Assembly (NCBI GenBank): GCA_030248195.1
Contig: JASAND010000814.1
Coordinates: 48,342 to 112,341 of the forward strand
From: Trissonchulus latispiculum
Lineage: Eukaryota; Nematoda; Enoplea; Enoplida; Ironidae
Direction of reading: 5' to 3'
Length of the DNA: 64,000 nt
This document shows, one piece after another, positions 43,305 through 59,459 of the stretch. How positions within the stretch are numbered: the stretch's first letter is position 1; every line of letters begins with the position of its first letter. Under the pieces are notes generated by a model. That model did not search any database, was not told the DNA's origin, and saw nothing but the letters and a program-made list of their open reading frames with translations. The position numbers and the translations under genes are program-made.

Positions 43305-43798
43305 GTTGCGTTGCAAATTCCAAAAGGAATCAACACCTTAAGTCGAAGTCAAGACAGAATGTGATCAAGACAGAATCCAGTTTATGATCTGGGATATGAA
43401 TGTCTGTGATGGGATGCAATTAATTAAAATTGAATACCATCCAAACTTAGGATCACTGGAAATTATACGACCGTGTAAAATCCTCATGTAACGTCTTCAT
43501 ATAAAGCAGCTTCAAGTCTAATTTGATTTCGAACTGTTAGCTGTACGGAGTTAGCAAATAGCATGTGTCAAATTTTCTAGTATAATTTCGTTTAATAAAA
43601 TTTCCACAAAATTTATGTGTAGCTGGAGGTTTTGAATGCACAGATACATTTTGAAGTTAGTTTTTAGCTTTTTGAAAAGATTGGAGCACTTGGTTCATTA
43701 ATTAGGGCAAACGTATAAGAGTAGAATACGTATACAAAATTTCAGCATGGACCAAACCAAACACACATGGTTGTGTCTGCTGATTTTGCAGATTACAT

Positions 43799-43802
<4 letters not shown>
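43305..43802. other. Unassigned stretch
   Basis: No gene or repeat is supported up to the (TA)n tract. Confidence 0.4.

Positions 43803-43844
<42 letters not shown>
43803..43844. repeat. (TA)n tract on the left of composite element copy 2
   Basis: About 42 bp of pure TA ending directly at CACGCATGGG, as in copy 1. Confidence 0.95.
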
Positions 43845-48540
<4,696 letters not shown>

Positions 48541-48541
48541 C

Positions 48542-48649
48542 CGAGGGCTGAATCGTCATCCTTCGTTGGTACGGTGCACGTTGAGGAAACGTACTGTGAC
48601 CTTCCGCCGAGCTTGGAGCTCCTGGCGGATGCATCGACGCTGCTTCTTT
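48542..48649 (-). CDS. Possible isolated exon (low confidence)
   Basis: A GC-rich 108-bp patch in AT-rich surroundings is bounded on the minus strand by CTAG (acceptor side) and GTGAAT (donor side). One frame is open with phase 1 at both ends and reads like a Ser/Arg-rich linker (RSSVDASARSSKLGGRSQ). There is no clear polypyrimidine tract and no neighbouring exon, so this may be chance. Confidence 0.2.
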
Positions 48650-48878
48650 CTAGATTTGTTTGTTCAAAGTTCATTTTTAGCACATATGTATGTTCAACTG
48701 CTCATTAAATTGGGATAAATTACTCGAAAACAAACAACTGTTGATTTTAAATGCTGCCGTTATTATTAAGGTCTAAACTCGGGTTAAATTATATTAAATT
48801 ACATTTTTAAACTTTAATTTAAACCCGGGTTTTTGTTATATTCCTAAAATATGCTTTATATGTAGATACTTCCATAGG

Positions 48879-49258
48879 ATAACGTGGAGAGGGAATGGGG
48901 ATGCATGCATACCCCCAGACCGACAAAAAGGGTAGACCTCTCAACGATAAGGGAAAAAGAGTAGACCCTTTTGTCATGTAAGGAAAAAGGGGTGGATCCC
49001 TCAGCGGTGTTTACCGAAAATTGCACATCTTTTAGCAAATTTCAGCAATCTTTTCAAAACATTTCCCACAGTCGCCATAAATCTTTATTTTTTAATTTCT
49101 AAAAATTATTATTCTTTGAAATATTTTAGTTTTTGGCCAAAATGTAAAAAATCGCAATTTTTGCTAATTTTTTGCTAATCGCAATTTTTTAGGAGTAGAC
49201 CAGACCTATTGCCAGATTCGGGACAGGGGCAGACCCCCAGAAGCTTACCCCGTGTTAA
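48879..49258. mobile_element. Diverged TTAA-type element, distant relative of 30975-31375
   Basis: Starts near CATAGGATAACGTGGAGAGGG and ends CCCCGTGTTAA, with repeated GTAGACC words (AGGGTAGACC, GAGTAGACC) in place of the ACAAGCCC words of its relatives. The left TTAA is altered. Confidence 0.5.
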
Positions 49259-51386
49259 CAGATATTAATGGGTATTTCAAATAGTCATTATTGACGATAT
49301 AAGCTAGAGTTTTACACAGAAAGGATAGATTTTTTCCGAATGTTCTCCTAATACCTAGCAATAAAAAATAGTAGAAATCAAAAATTTATGACGGGAATAG
49401 CATTTCACATCAACCACACCTATTTGTGCTTTATTCCTACACCCACATGTGTTGGTGAAAGTTATTGTAGACTCATGGGAGTTTCTAATTTTTCTGTTCC
49501 ATGATGACCTCTTCGGTGTTAACAGCTACTCACATTTCATTAAAATGTGCTCCATACATATTTCCCACTTGGAATGTTCAGAAATGCAGATTCTCAATTG
49601 GTGAAAAGAAGTTGAAGCACAGGGCTAGAGATAGGAGGACGGCTGTTTGCTTTTGGCATTTTCAATTTTCTTCGTCATCAATTAGCTTTCGTATAGCCGG
49701 CAGTCACTGAACCAGGTAGGCCTCAAATTGCTTCTTTTATATCTGAGCACTTCTAGAATTCCGTTCTATTAGACGACTCATAGTCATGAACCCCAACATG
49801 GGCCATTTTTCATCTACATACTGTTTATGCTACTGCTAGGCTGAACCGTCGCAAAAATGAAATCTTTAGACTTTTTAAGTAAAGAACAGTTTTGTCAGCT
49901 TCAAGACTTACAAGTTTTCAGCTGAGATTGAGTAAGCAAGCTGTCAAAGTTGTTAAGAACTTCAGAATAATTGTACTTTAGACTTTTTCAGTTTACATAG
50001 GAGCGTTTTTAAAAGTTAACTTCTGCTTTCAACTGTAACAGTGGTGATGATGATGTTCCCTGTTAAAGAAGACTCTGAAAAGCAGTTAACTTTCAGCTTT
50101 TTTGGACCGACCGTTTTTCAGACCTGGAACGGAAATTAAGGTTCGCCCAACTTCTTAACTTGGTCCAAGGAACTAAATGTAATGACAGAATTTTGGATGC
50201 TAAAAGTGTACTTGAAAATATAGATAGCGTAATTTGAGGTTTGAAGTTTGCTAACTCAATATTTGGCCAGTTCCGGGAGAGGTACCTCTGGGTTACATCG
50301 TTTGAGGGCCTCAAGTATTTTTCTCCATCATGCATCAGAAAGCTTTGAACAAACTAAACATTCCCATATTTCTATTTTAAGAATTAAAAGACACTATGAA
50401 CAAAATTGGTTCAAGCCTCTTTTGAAGTTTTTATCAAGCTTTATCTTAAGATTATTTGATTGTTCATAGTAAATGCTAAAGCAAAGAAAAGTAGAAAATG
50501 CGTAACTATAGGCTTAGGAGTGTATACAGCACAGAATAGACCGCGTTGTAAACTTTAGACTGCTTTTCTAAACTTTATAACTTCGCTTCATAGAAATCTA
50601 AAGCACTAACTATAGTAAACACGACCAAGTTAAACTAAACTAAACTCATAGAACTAGTAAATATTACTAAATGTACATATAAGAATTGCTTTGTAATATC
50701 ACTGGACTACATGCTTACTAAGGAGTCCCGTCTTTGTTGTATACACAAATTGTCGAGCACTACCGTAATTTAGTTTGAAAACATTTTACAAATATATAAT
50801 TTGAATAAAAATGTAAATGCCTTTCCCTTTTTATATATTCTACGCATCTTCAGTGATGAAGTTAAAGGCATGTTACTGATTATGTGAGAGGAGAGTGAAC
50901 TTTATAGAACCTGCAAACCACTTCCATCCGGTGGACAATCGTATGCATGAGGCAAGAAATTTGGCGTCGCTCGGATTGGATTGGCTATATAAATGTTCGC
51001 GTTCTGAAGTGGTCAAAAGCAAATCTGTGATAAACTTCATTAAAAACTGAACATAGGTTGTTGAGCTTCACAAGTTTCCTGATTTCCATACGATTCATCG
51101 TACCTTGCTTTAAATGGCGTTCCTTTTCTCTTTTGTTTCATAACCTAATTTGCATATTCGTAACGCACACATCGGAGTTACTAACATGCGACATGTGTAT
51201 TTTATGGGCTGAAGTATAAATATCACGACCTGTGTGTTAAACGAACTTCAAAACCGATTATAGTAGACCTGCTGCGCCGAGGCGCAGCAGGAATAAATGC
51301 CGAATTCCGCAATATATATGCCGCAAAATAAGAAAGCGTATACAGAGTTGTGAGGAGGGTATCACTTGAAGGTCATCGGATGTAGA
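49259..51386. other. Unassigned AT-rich stretch
   Basis: Open frames of 70-80 codons (49501 plus, 50093 minus) lack recognisable domains or splice context. No repeat was identified. Confidence 0.35.
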
Positions 51387-51991
51387 CAGAGACCTGGACG
51401 GGCCGAATTTTTGCGGCTCGGCACGGCCAGGCCTGTGAAAGAATTTTCTCGACCCGTCTGGTCCGGCCCGCGAAGTTGTTATATTTTCATAAAATGCAAA
51501 ATTGCAGAAAATTTTTAAATTTATAATCGAAATTCAGTTTGCTGTTTTAATCTTGTAAACACAAAAATTGCATCAATGAATTGAGAGATTTGACATTAAT
51601 TTTGCGCTCCAGCTTTTGAACAGTTTCAAATACCCCTTTCCGAACTTTTGGCACCACAGAGTTGTGCAGGACATCATCTGAAATTTGAGATCTTTTTAAG
51701 AGTTTTCTTGGCGAATCAAGAAATGAGCATAAGAAACTTATTACAAGGAGATTTAGTAACAATGTATGTATTTATGTAACGATTTAGTTGACTACTTAAT
51801 TTGAATAGAATACACAGTAACATTTATGAAATGAAAATGCTGAACCTATGTAAATCCTGAAAAGTAGTGTTAATGTGTTAGGGAACCTGTTCGACAAGCA
51901 CGAAAATCTTTCAGGCTAAAAACCACAAAAAATGGAATCGGGCCGGCATGGCACGTAAACTTTGAACATCGGTCAGCTCGCGAGGCCTCTA
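51387..51991. mobile_element. Old hAT-like element with CGGGCCG/CGGCCCG words
   Basis: Ends CAGAGACCT and the inverted AGGCCTCTA; the flanks GATGTAGA and GCTGTGGA agree at 6 of 8 positions. GC-rich subterminal words lie near both ends. A 70-codon minus-strand open frame inside (51547-51762) resembles no transposase. Confidence 0.55.
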
Positions 51992-52441
51992 GCTGTGGAG
52001 GGTAAGCCTTCATCGATCAGATCATCAGATCATTTCTACTTTCTACAAACAAACCAGCATGGTGTTATGCCTTACACAGTTTTCTTTTAGTTAGTTAAAT
52101 GTCATATATTGTGTAGTTAGTTATTGTTTTAACCGTTTATTGAAAATTGCATATACTCATCATAATAATTTATGTACTCTTGGTTTCAGAGAAAGAGAAT
52201 TTTGAAATTTCTTTGGACTAGAATTCTATTTACTTTCAATGCTACGGGAAAACTTGGACTTGCTAGCGGAAATATATCATCAACGACAACAGCAGCTAAA
52301 ATTACCAGTGCGTCATAGGATGAAAAATCAATTTTTTCCGATTAATTGATTTAATAATTAATTTCTCATTTTACATTAGACTGTCGATTTTTCAAGTCAT
52401 TCACATTATTCTTCATCCAGAATTTGCAAAAACGTCAGAAA
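51992..52441 (+). other. Upstream region / possible 5' UTR of the 52442 ORF
   Basis: An acceptor-like GGTTTCAG at about 52190 and another CTTCATCCAG at about 52420 precede the ORF. A short upstream ORF of 36 codons starts at about 52240 (MLRENLDLLAEIY). Which of these are transcribed cannot be told. Confidence 0.3.
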
Positions 52442-52711
52442 ATGGGCTGCACCAGTAGCAAGGATGAGGATTATGACGATCATTATGCCAAAAGAAGACC
52501 CCCTGGACAAGATCCTTTCAAGTCTCCCTTGGCTATGATGGCTATGCAACAAGCAGCCCAAATGGCCGGAATGGCTATGTATGTTACTAACGCTCAAGAC
52601 AGAATCAGAAAGGCAAAGGCGGAGGGGAAAACGGTGACAATAAACAATGGAACTTTGTATATTGACTATCAATATATTGGTGTCCTACCGCCGAACATCA
52701 ACTTGGGTTAA
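52442..52711 (+). CDS. Small 89-aa protein with an MGCTSS N-terminus, function unknown
   Basis: An ATG in strong context (GAAAATGG) opens an 89-codon frame ending in TAA. The start MGCTSSKDED fits an N-myristoylation signal with an adjacent cysteine for palmitoylation, suggesting membrane attachment. The middle is Met/Ala-rich (SPLAMMAMQQAAQMAGMAM), then a Lys/Arg/Asp helix-like stretch (NAQDRIRKAKAEGK), then a beta-type tail (TVTINNGTLYIDYQYIGVLP). The composition is unlike the AT-driven random frames around it. It could be complete in one exon or the last coding exon of a longer gene, but the MGC start argues for completeness. Family not recognised. Confidence 0.65.
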   Translation: MGCTSSKDEDYDDHYAKRRPPGQDPFKSPLAMMAMQQAAQMAGMAMYVTNAQDRIRKAKAEGKTVTINNGTLYIDYQYIGVLPPNINLG

Positions 52712-53700
52712 TAGTATGGGCTGTTTTGTGTAATTTTATAGTAAAATTTGTGTAGCAGATTCAGCAAATATTTTTGATGCTCGAAAGACGCAGAAAGACA
52801 GCTTGTGTTGTACTGTTCATGCTCACTGACTGGAAGAAAAAGTCTGCCAGATAAGAATTCCAGGAGCGGAAGTGGTTGTATTAACTATCTTGTCTTGCAT
52901 TAATTAACTAACTACCGAATGACCGTGCGGCAGGTTGTCCCAGATTCGAAGATTTACTCGAAGGTAATCAGATCAAGTTAACCTATGTAGTTTGGACCTG
53001 ACCACGCCCAGCCTAGACAGGGTCTTTCCTATTTATAGCCCCCCGCCTGCTTAAAAGTTTAAAACTTGCCAATCAAGCTAAAGTTTGGCTTGGATTATAT
53101 AACAAAATGTCTCGATTTGGCGAAATCCCAATTTTTTGACTGCTAACGAAGGACCAAGGTGGACAGAAAACGTTTTTGCCTTCGGTTTTACTGAGTAGTT
53201 CACTATCACAACTCGTTTACACGTACAAATTGAATCTAACAGCGCGCTGCACTCAACGTGGGAAGTGCTGTCGCAATTAAGATCATGTCACTGTTTCTTT
53301 TACAGTTCTGTAAAAAGTTACAACAGTTCTGGACAATGGATCAGGGATCAGATCACATCACTAAGTTTTCTCCTTTCAACAAAACAATAAAACAAGTCTG
53401 TCAAAAATTCAGTTCAAACACTGATTCCTACTCTTAATAATTTTAAATAATCACAATCTGTTCTTCTTGTTCCTCTCAGTATTCAAAGAAAACGGAATTC
53501 ACTGTTTAAGACGGTCAAACGCGCCGAAAGTGTCCTTTTCCTCCACAGCCAAATTCCTCTCAGAGCTAGTTTTCTTTAGGGCACTTTTTAATATTGCAGC
53601 TCTAACTCTTTAAACCCCCTTCTGGCCAATACTTCTCGGGAAAAGCGGCTCGAAATGATCAATTTTACTTTACGTTTTTGGCTACCGTTTTTACCTAGAG
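52712..53700. other. Downstream region, unassigned
   Basis: It may include the 3' UTR of the small protein; an AATAAA lies at about 53385. Nothing else is supported. Confidence 0.35.
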
Positions 53701-53701
53701 C

Positions 53702-53875
53702 CAGAGTTGGAAGTGGGTAGTGGGTGGGTACCCGCGGGTCGTGGGCACCCGCGGGTCGACTTTCAGGTCAGTGGGGATCCGCGGGTCGATTTGCAGGTCA
53801 GTGGGTACCCGCGGATCGACTTTCGGATCAATGGGTGGGTGGGCACCTGCAGGTCAGAGCGGGTCGAGAGTTATT
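53702..53875. mobile_element. Left end of a hAT-like element with GGGTACCCGCGGGTCG arrays
   Basis: Starts CAGAGTTGGAAGTGGG, like the level 2 element of the nested cluster, followed by four tandem units with CCGCGG and TCAGTGGG(T/G)A. The matching right end and duplication were not found, so it is truncated or rearranged. Confidence 0.65.
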
Positions 53876-53879
53876 TTCA

Positions 53880-54610
53880 CACCATCTCTATGCTATATTT
53901 TCACCAGAAAATTTACAATTTGTTAAATTTTGAACTTTTCTCTAACTTTTGGCTCTTTTGTATGGCTTTATACATTATAATATTGCTTTTATGATAAAAA
54001 CTATTTATTTCTATTCTGTCTTGAATCTTCAGTCAAAAATATTTCAGTAATATCTCCCGGAGTCATTGGCATAAATATTTTATTATTAGGCAAAGCCTTT
54101 AATGCTTCTGCATTGATTGACAAACTGTTGGTGCGAAAACAATGTTAACAGCATATATACTACAACAAACCTTTCCGTAAACAGCGTGGGCTGCTTCCAA
54201 TATTGTCAAGCTTGAAATTTCTACAAAGTTCAAAGAGTGATGATCATTCCTAATTTTATTGGTACTAATAAAATGTGTGATATAAATGGTAGTTTGCTAT
54301 CGTATTCAAGTTAGGAGTTATAAACACTCCTGCGGTAGTTGCTACTCAGCTGTAAAAAATAAATAACAATGAACTTTTACGAAATCTTCAAAACTTTGCT
54401 TAAATGCTGATTCTACTGACCGATTGAGTTCCCAACACTTTGCGACAGCATAGCATCTTCAGAACTAACGAAAACGAAACTGGAATCTGATGGAGTTAGC
54501 TGAGAACGCAAAATTATTGTTTGAAAGTTTTAATACTTCACTGTGTACATTTTTAAAAGCCTAGTTTTGCTCGATGCATGCTATAGAGTACTTAAATATA
54601 TATGCAAAAA
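53880..54610. other. Unassigned AT-rich stretch
   Basis: It may be the body of the element starting at 53702. No gene is supported. Confidence 0.35.
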
Positions 54611-54616
54611 TGTCCA

Positions 54617-54705
54617 AGTTAGGAAGTGGGTCAAGTGAGTCGACGAAATCTCAGTGGGTCACGGGTCGTGGGTTGCGGGTCGCGGGTGCCAGAGGGTCAC
54701 GAAAT
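54617..54705. repeat. GTGGGTCACGGGTCG word array
   Basis: AGTTAGGAAGTGGGTC followed by GGGTCACGGGTCGTGGG-type words. Related in wording to 53702-53875 but in the same orientation, so it is not that element's missing right end. Confidence 0.5.
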
Positions 54706-54719
54706 TGCGACCTACTATA

Positions 54720-54782
54720 AAACGGCATGTCACAATCTGAGGCGTCGACGCGCGTCTTTATGCGTTCTCGACTATGAATGCA
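54720..54782. repeat. Partial copy of the 6615-6798 element, inverted
   Basis: On the minus strand TGCATTCATAGTCGAGAACG continues into CGCGCGTCGACGCCT, matching the left part of 6615-6798. Confidence 0.6.
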
Positions 54783-54785
54783 TCT

Positions 54786-55056
54786 TTACGGTAGGTAATT
54801 TCCTAGTTATTTTTAATTAATTATAGATTTGATTAGGATAAAGCAATCAAAAACCTAATTCGACAACGTTGTAGCATTTTTCTGCTGCTTCGGTGATATA
54901 AAAACTGTTGCATGCTACAAAAATTCGAAGGAATGTAATTTGAACATTTTTATATCATTGAAAAGAGCAGAAAAAACGCTATAAAGTTGTCGAATTGCGT
55001 TAATCTAATTAGTTATAATTAATTAATAAAATTAACTAATAAATTTCCTACCGTAA
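54786..55056. mobile_element. Foldback MITE, 271 bp, TTACGGTAGG ends
   Basis: TTACGGTAGGTAATTT at the left is matched by AAATTTCCTACCGTAA at the right; arms of about 100 bp include AATTCGACAAC and GTTGTCGAATT. Non-coding. Confidence 0.85.
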
Positions 55057-55922
55057 GCCTCTTGGGCCAATCAACACGCTTATATGAAAGCGTGTACTTA
55101 GTGCAAAGTGGGACCCCTCGCGGAAGTCGGGGACGTCCCTAGTTTGCACCGAGCATACTTTATGATAGCTTAGAGTTTCTTTTATCTATAATACACTCTT
55201 GCTTATATACTCTTGCTATTACAAACTCTTGATACAGTTTATTAAGCTGACTCAATTCACACAAACCTGAAAAAGTTAAAGCTGAGAAAATTGCCTTAAC
55301 ATTGGCTTCGCAGACTAATTAAAGATTACAAAATAAACCAAAGGAACTGGACGGTTTAGTTAGAGAAACACATTTTGTTTTAGGACCAAAAATGTCATTT
55401 TCATAATTTTTGGTTCAATTTTCGAAATTTTTTAAAGCAGCAGTTTCGGTTCCGTTCGATAAAGCCGGAACCGGAACTCCGGTCGATCACTACTAAATAC
55501 TAAGTGAAGCCATTACTGCTAATTGTTGTACAAGGCGAATCCGGGAATGATTTAATTTTAGGCTGCTGCTGGGGCTTTACGCTGGACCAAACTTCCTCAA
55601 TGTGTTTTATTGCTAGCTTAGCATTAGTTAGTATGTATTCGTCTTAATAGGTACAAGTGTTGGTTCCTATTGCTGGAGATTTTTTTGGCAAAGAAAAATC
55701 CAGTATACAAAAAGGCCTTATGGTACAAAATTTTAGTTTGTTTCACAACTATCAAATTATTCGAAGCGTTCCTGTTCTGCTAGGAATAATTTTGATAGTT
55801 TGAAGAGATTCCGGCAGTGTTACAAATTGCCTTTTGGACTTTAGCTTGAGCCTAGCTAGTCTAGCTAGAGCTAAACCAGTAGCTTGAGCCTTGTCTAATA
55901 ACAGTTCGATTGGTTGTAGGAT
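55057..55922. other. Unassigned AT-rich stretch
   Basis: An imperfect inverted pair (CTATCAAATTATTCGAA near 55749 and AATTTTGATAGTTTGAA near 55790) is the only structure noted. Confidence 0.35.
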
Positions 55923-55933
55923 TTACGTATACC

Positions 55934-56318
55934 CATACGCGTGCAGCGATGGCCGAGTGGTAAGGTGTTCGACTACTAAAGATCTTACGGTCCTAGGTTC
56001 GAACCCCCGCTGCCACAAGGCTTTCACAAATCCCCTTGAGCAAGGGACTAAGCACATATCGGTTCGCCGTGGGCTCCAGCCAACCCAGCTGTCTATCCTT
56101 AACTGGTCGGTAAATGGGTACCACTGCGGTGGGAAGGTAACAGGAGTCTGTGTTCTGGCGTAATGCCTGATGAAGGGCTGGCCCCCCTTCCACAGATGTA
56201 GTCAACATTAGAGTTGTCGCTCCTGGCTTCGGGCTGTGAATCCGGAGATAAGCACCGGCACCCTATAACCTTCTGTAGGTTGGAGTTCTCTCCAGGGGTC
56301 ACTTTACCTTACCTTACC
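55934..56318 (+). mobile_element. tRNA-derived SINE with (ACCTT)n tail and 11-bp target duplication
   Basis: The head at about 55943-56016 resembles a tRNA: TGGCCGAGTGGTAAGG is an A-box region and GGTTCGAACCC a B box, with GCAGCG and CGCTGC as remnant acceptor strands. A body of about 280 bp follows, then ACCTTACCTTACC. TTACGTATACC flanks the unit at 55923-55933 and 56319-56329. Duplication and tail show it moved by retroposition. SINE superfamily not assigned. Confidence 0.9.
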
Positions 56319-56329
56319 TTACGTATACC

Positions 56330-56815
56330 TAGAGAGTCGTGCTTGGATTTATATTTTGTATCTCCTCTTTTCTGCTAGCTTGAGACAGTAGGGCAAAACG
56401 TGTAGGTTGGGGTTGGGCATTTGACATGACAACACAACTATAAGTAGTTTGGACTTTGGAGTTTGGACTTCGCAGCTTGTCTGTCGCGCGGGCCCTGAGC
56501 AAGGTCGGGTTTCTCGGACAGTTCATGCCGACCCGTCTGTGAACCGGTCTGGGACGTGAATGACTTCAAGCAGCTCGGGCTACTAAGGCTGTTCGCGCAG
56601 AATCAATTCCGGCCACTCTGGCTGCTCGGACCATGAATCGGATTGGGCCACTCGGATTGGTCGTGTCCTGAATTGGTTCGGGCTGCTCGAGCAAATACTA
56701 TTATATTATATGGCAACAAACCAGCTAGCTTTTCCAAAATGGAAATTCGTAGCCTTCATTTAAACGGTACATGGCGAACTTTCATCACTCGAAAGCAGAG
56801 CAGAACTTAGACACA
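56330..56815. other. Unassigned, partly GC-rich degenerate words
   Basis: From about 56480 to 56695 degenerate CTCGG(A/G)C(T/C)-type words recur (GCTCGGGCT, ACTCGGATTGG), probably the subterminal array of a decayed hAT-like element. No ends could be set. Confidence 0.4.
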
Positions 56816-56827
56816 AACTCATGTATT

Positions 56828-57200
56828 CAGAGTTGGATGAAAGTAGGTCGAAACTTTATGACCCGCGGGTACCCGCGACCAGCGAACCTCCTACCCGCGA
56901 CTGGTGCTGTTTCAGTCACAAAGACTGAAACTGTATTTGAAACTGAAGCGAAACTGAAACCATCCTAATTCTAAACATGGAATTGAAACTGAAACAGAAA
57001 AATTTGAATCTGTTTCAGTCCCAGCTTAAAATCTGAAATTTTCCCTGCTCGCTGCAACAAAACAGATTTCAGGTCATACAGAGACTGAAATTAGTTTTAG
57101 TCTCTGCGTACAAAACGCCATTTCAGTCTCTGTGTATGCTTAAGTTCCTTGAAAATGCTACTGAAAATTTCCATTACTATAGTGCGAAGGACTGAATGAC
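56828..57200. repeat. Fragments of hAT-like arrays: GGGTACCCGCG followed by TGAAACTGAAAC words
   Basis: CAGAGTTGGATGAAAG and CCCGCGGGTACCCGCG (56828-56905) recall the level 2 hAT; from about 56908 words of the TGAAACTGAAA type (complement of TTTCAG) take over, recalling 41286-42349. The pieces look truncated and joined. Confidence 0.5.
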
Positions 57201-57204
57201 TGTG

Positions 57205-57719
57205 TCCAGTTTTAGCCTCTCGCATTATTATTAGTATATATTTGCAAAGCAAATCTTTACATCTGTGAGGGCTATTTTACGTAAGCTAGTCACCAAAGCT
57301 GTTTTAACGTATTTAATTAAAAGAAAGTCAATGCATCACACAAGTATTAAGAATTACTTCACAGCGATTTCTAATTGCTCCAAAAACTATTGTATATTTT
57401 TAAGGCATTTTATGGCTGAGCCGCACAGGCCCAAACATCGCACAGGGCGGGCCGGGTTGAGCAAAAAGTTAATTATGTTACTGTGCGTGCCTGAAACGTC
57501 GGTCCTGATCTCAGCCCTATTCGCACATCTCAATGTCGTACAAATTTAATACCAAAACAGGTATGTGGCACATACTCACATGAAATTTGACAAAATTCTT
57601 AAAATAACTCCTAAACAGCAATACACAAATTCAAACAAGCTTATTGGCAAGACTGGATTGCCACTCATTTTATCTTTAATAGTTGTTTCCACAGACATTT
57701 TTGCAGCATACAGCTTTAC
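57205..57719. other. Unassigned AT-rich stretch
   Basis: No gene is supported. GGGCGGGCCGGGTTGAG near 57446 recalls hAT subterminal words. Confidence 0.35.
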
Positions 57720-58324
57720 CAAGAGTGCATAATTGCACTATATATTAGAAAGAAGAGTAAGCCACTAGAGGGCTTCTCTTCTTGGCATTGCGTAACGGTG
57801 CTCCGACCACAATACGCGAATGTTCCCCCGTTTGGTGGGGGGTCGTCAAGCATACCCCCTCCCCGTGTGGTGGGGGGGGGGTCTGCAAACGGGGTCCCCG
57901 TTGGGGGGGGGGGAGGCAGAAGGGGGTCCCTGTTTGGGGGGGGGGGGTCGCCAAGTCAGGCTGAAATTGGCTGAATCTGATTGGCTGTTGGCGACCTCCC
58001 CCCCCAAACGGGGACCTCTTTTGCCTACCCCCCCACCAAACGGGGACCCCTTTCGCATACCCCCCCACCAAACGGGGACCCTTTTTCAAATACAACAAAA
58101 ACTACCGTAATCCTCTGCTCTACCCCCCCCCACCAAACGGGGACCTCTTTTCTGCTACCCCCCACCAAACGGAGGGGGGTATGCTTTGTCGGAGAGAGCT
58201 ACCCCCCCACCAAACGGGGGAACATTCGCGTATTCTGGTCGGAGCACCGTTACGCAATGCCAAGAAGAGGAGCCCTCTAGTGGCTTACTCTTCTTCTTAT
58301 ATATAGTGCAATTATGCACTCTTG
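57720..58324. mobile_element. CAAGAGTGC element copy 2, with CCCCGTTTGGTGGGG arrays in both orientations
   Basis: The same ~110-bp inverted ends as 32855-33280. The flanks GCTTTAC (57713-57719) and GTTTTAC (58325-58331) differ at one base. Here the ~30-bp arrays occur on both sides, direct at the left and inverted at the right, so this copy is more complete than copy 1. Confidence 0.92.
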
Positions 58325-58331
58325 GTTTTAC

Positions 58332-58937
58332 GATATACCTTTAATTAGAGTTCTGAAGATAAACACAATGTTTTGATCCAACACAAGAAAAGATGGTCAG
58401 TGTAACGAACTCAGTTTATGGATAAATTCTGAAATCAATATTTTTCAATTAAAGTTTATGAAGAGGGTCCAATAATGCGGGATATAATGCAAGAGTACAT
58501 GATGGATATGACACTAGAAACACTGATAGAATTCAATGCAAGAAGTCAGTGAGCCATGCTATCATGCTGATCACGAACAGAACTAGCCCGAAAAATTCTT
58601 CCTATACACAAGTGCACTAATGCTCGAAATAAGGACATTCTAATCACATAACTGTAACTACATAATTTTCGATGCTCAAACAAAAGCAAGTTTGTATTGT
58701 AGCACGTTAGATTCATAGGCACCACTATGCGGGGGGGGGTTCAGACTACAATGCGTATAGCTTCCCCTTGAATGGCTAGTGTAAACATTATCTATTACGA
58801 ACTCTTGCGAACAGTACAGAATCTGATGAAGTAAAAAGTGCCTAAATCTTTCTATACAATAACTAAGAAGTGTATAAATAAAAGCAAATTCATATTATAC
58901 GAGTCACACGAGTAATATAAACAATAATATTGTCCTG
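58332..58937. other. Unassigned stretch, possible 3' UTR of the minus-strand exon
   Basis: No repeat or gene is recognised and no canonical AATAAA was seen on the minus strand close to the stop. Confidence 0.35.
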
Positions 58938-59459
58938 TCACACATTTCTTCGTTCCTGGTCCGTACAGCGAGCACGACCTCGTCCGATCCCACCAGGATA
59001 CCGGCCAGGAATACCGCTGCGCCCGCGACCACTTGACCCTAAAGCAGTAGAATTGGTGGACATCTGCGCCACTGAAGGTTGACCTCCACGAGCGCCCTCC
59101 ACTTCAGCTCCAGCCTCCTGACGCTGTGAATCAATGACAACAGAGGCGCCACCTGCTCGCGATGAAGGCATCGTCGGTACAGCAGACGACCAGAGTGTAT
59201 CATTACCGATACTAGCACTAGGATTACCAGCTGCAGCGGTATTAGTAGCAGCCCTTGCAGTGCAACCAGCAGTCGCTGAAGATGTTGAATTGGAAAAGCC
59301 TGCAGTGGCAGCAGTAGTAGTAGACAATGACCGGCCATTGCGATCAGCTGGAGACTGTATTAGGTCAGTCAAGAATGTCACAGTGGGTATGCCCAAGTTG
59401 TCCGATCCAAACATGTCGCTGAATTGAAAGGAACGCAGATCTACAGCCGGCTGTTCTAT
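58938..59459 (-). CDS. Terminal exon of an unidentified gene (173 codons plus stop)
   Basis: On the minus strand an acceptor (CCATTTTTAG) is followed by an open frame in phase 0 beginning IEQPAVDLRSFQFSDMFGSD and ending ERRNV-stop. An in-frame TAG just before the acceptor supports the splice boundary. The first 45 residues look globular; the middle is Thr/Ala/Ser-rich; the end is Gly/Arg-rich (GSSGRGRSGIPGRYPGGIG), suggestive of an RGG-like RNA-binding or disordered tail. GC content is well above the surroundings. Upstream exons are expected beyond 59460 but none could be found among the transposons to the window end. Family not recognised. Confidence 0.6.
   Translation of the reverse strand: MEQPAVDLRSFQFSDMFGSDNLGIPTVTFLTDLIQSPADRNGRSLSTTTAATAGFSNSTSSATAGCTARAATNTAAAGNPSASIGNDTLWSSAVPTMPSSRAGGASVVIDSQRQEAGAEVEGARGGQPSVAQMSTNSTALGSSGRGRSGIPGRYPGGIGRGRARCTDQERRNV

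Noticed and set aside
51547..51762. Minus-strand open frame inside an old hAT-like element as captured exon or transposase
   Set aside because: It lacks hAT transposase motifs and clear splice sites; insufficient evidence.
55943..56016. tRNA gene
   Set aside because: A and B boxes are good, but the anticodon and T arms do not pair properly, and the unit continues into a SINE body with a tail and an 11-bp target duplication.
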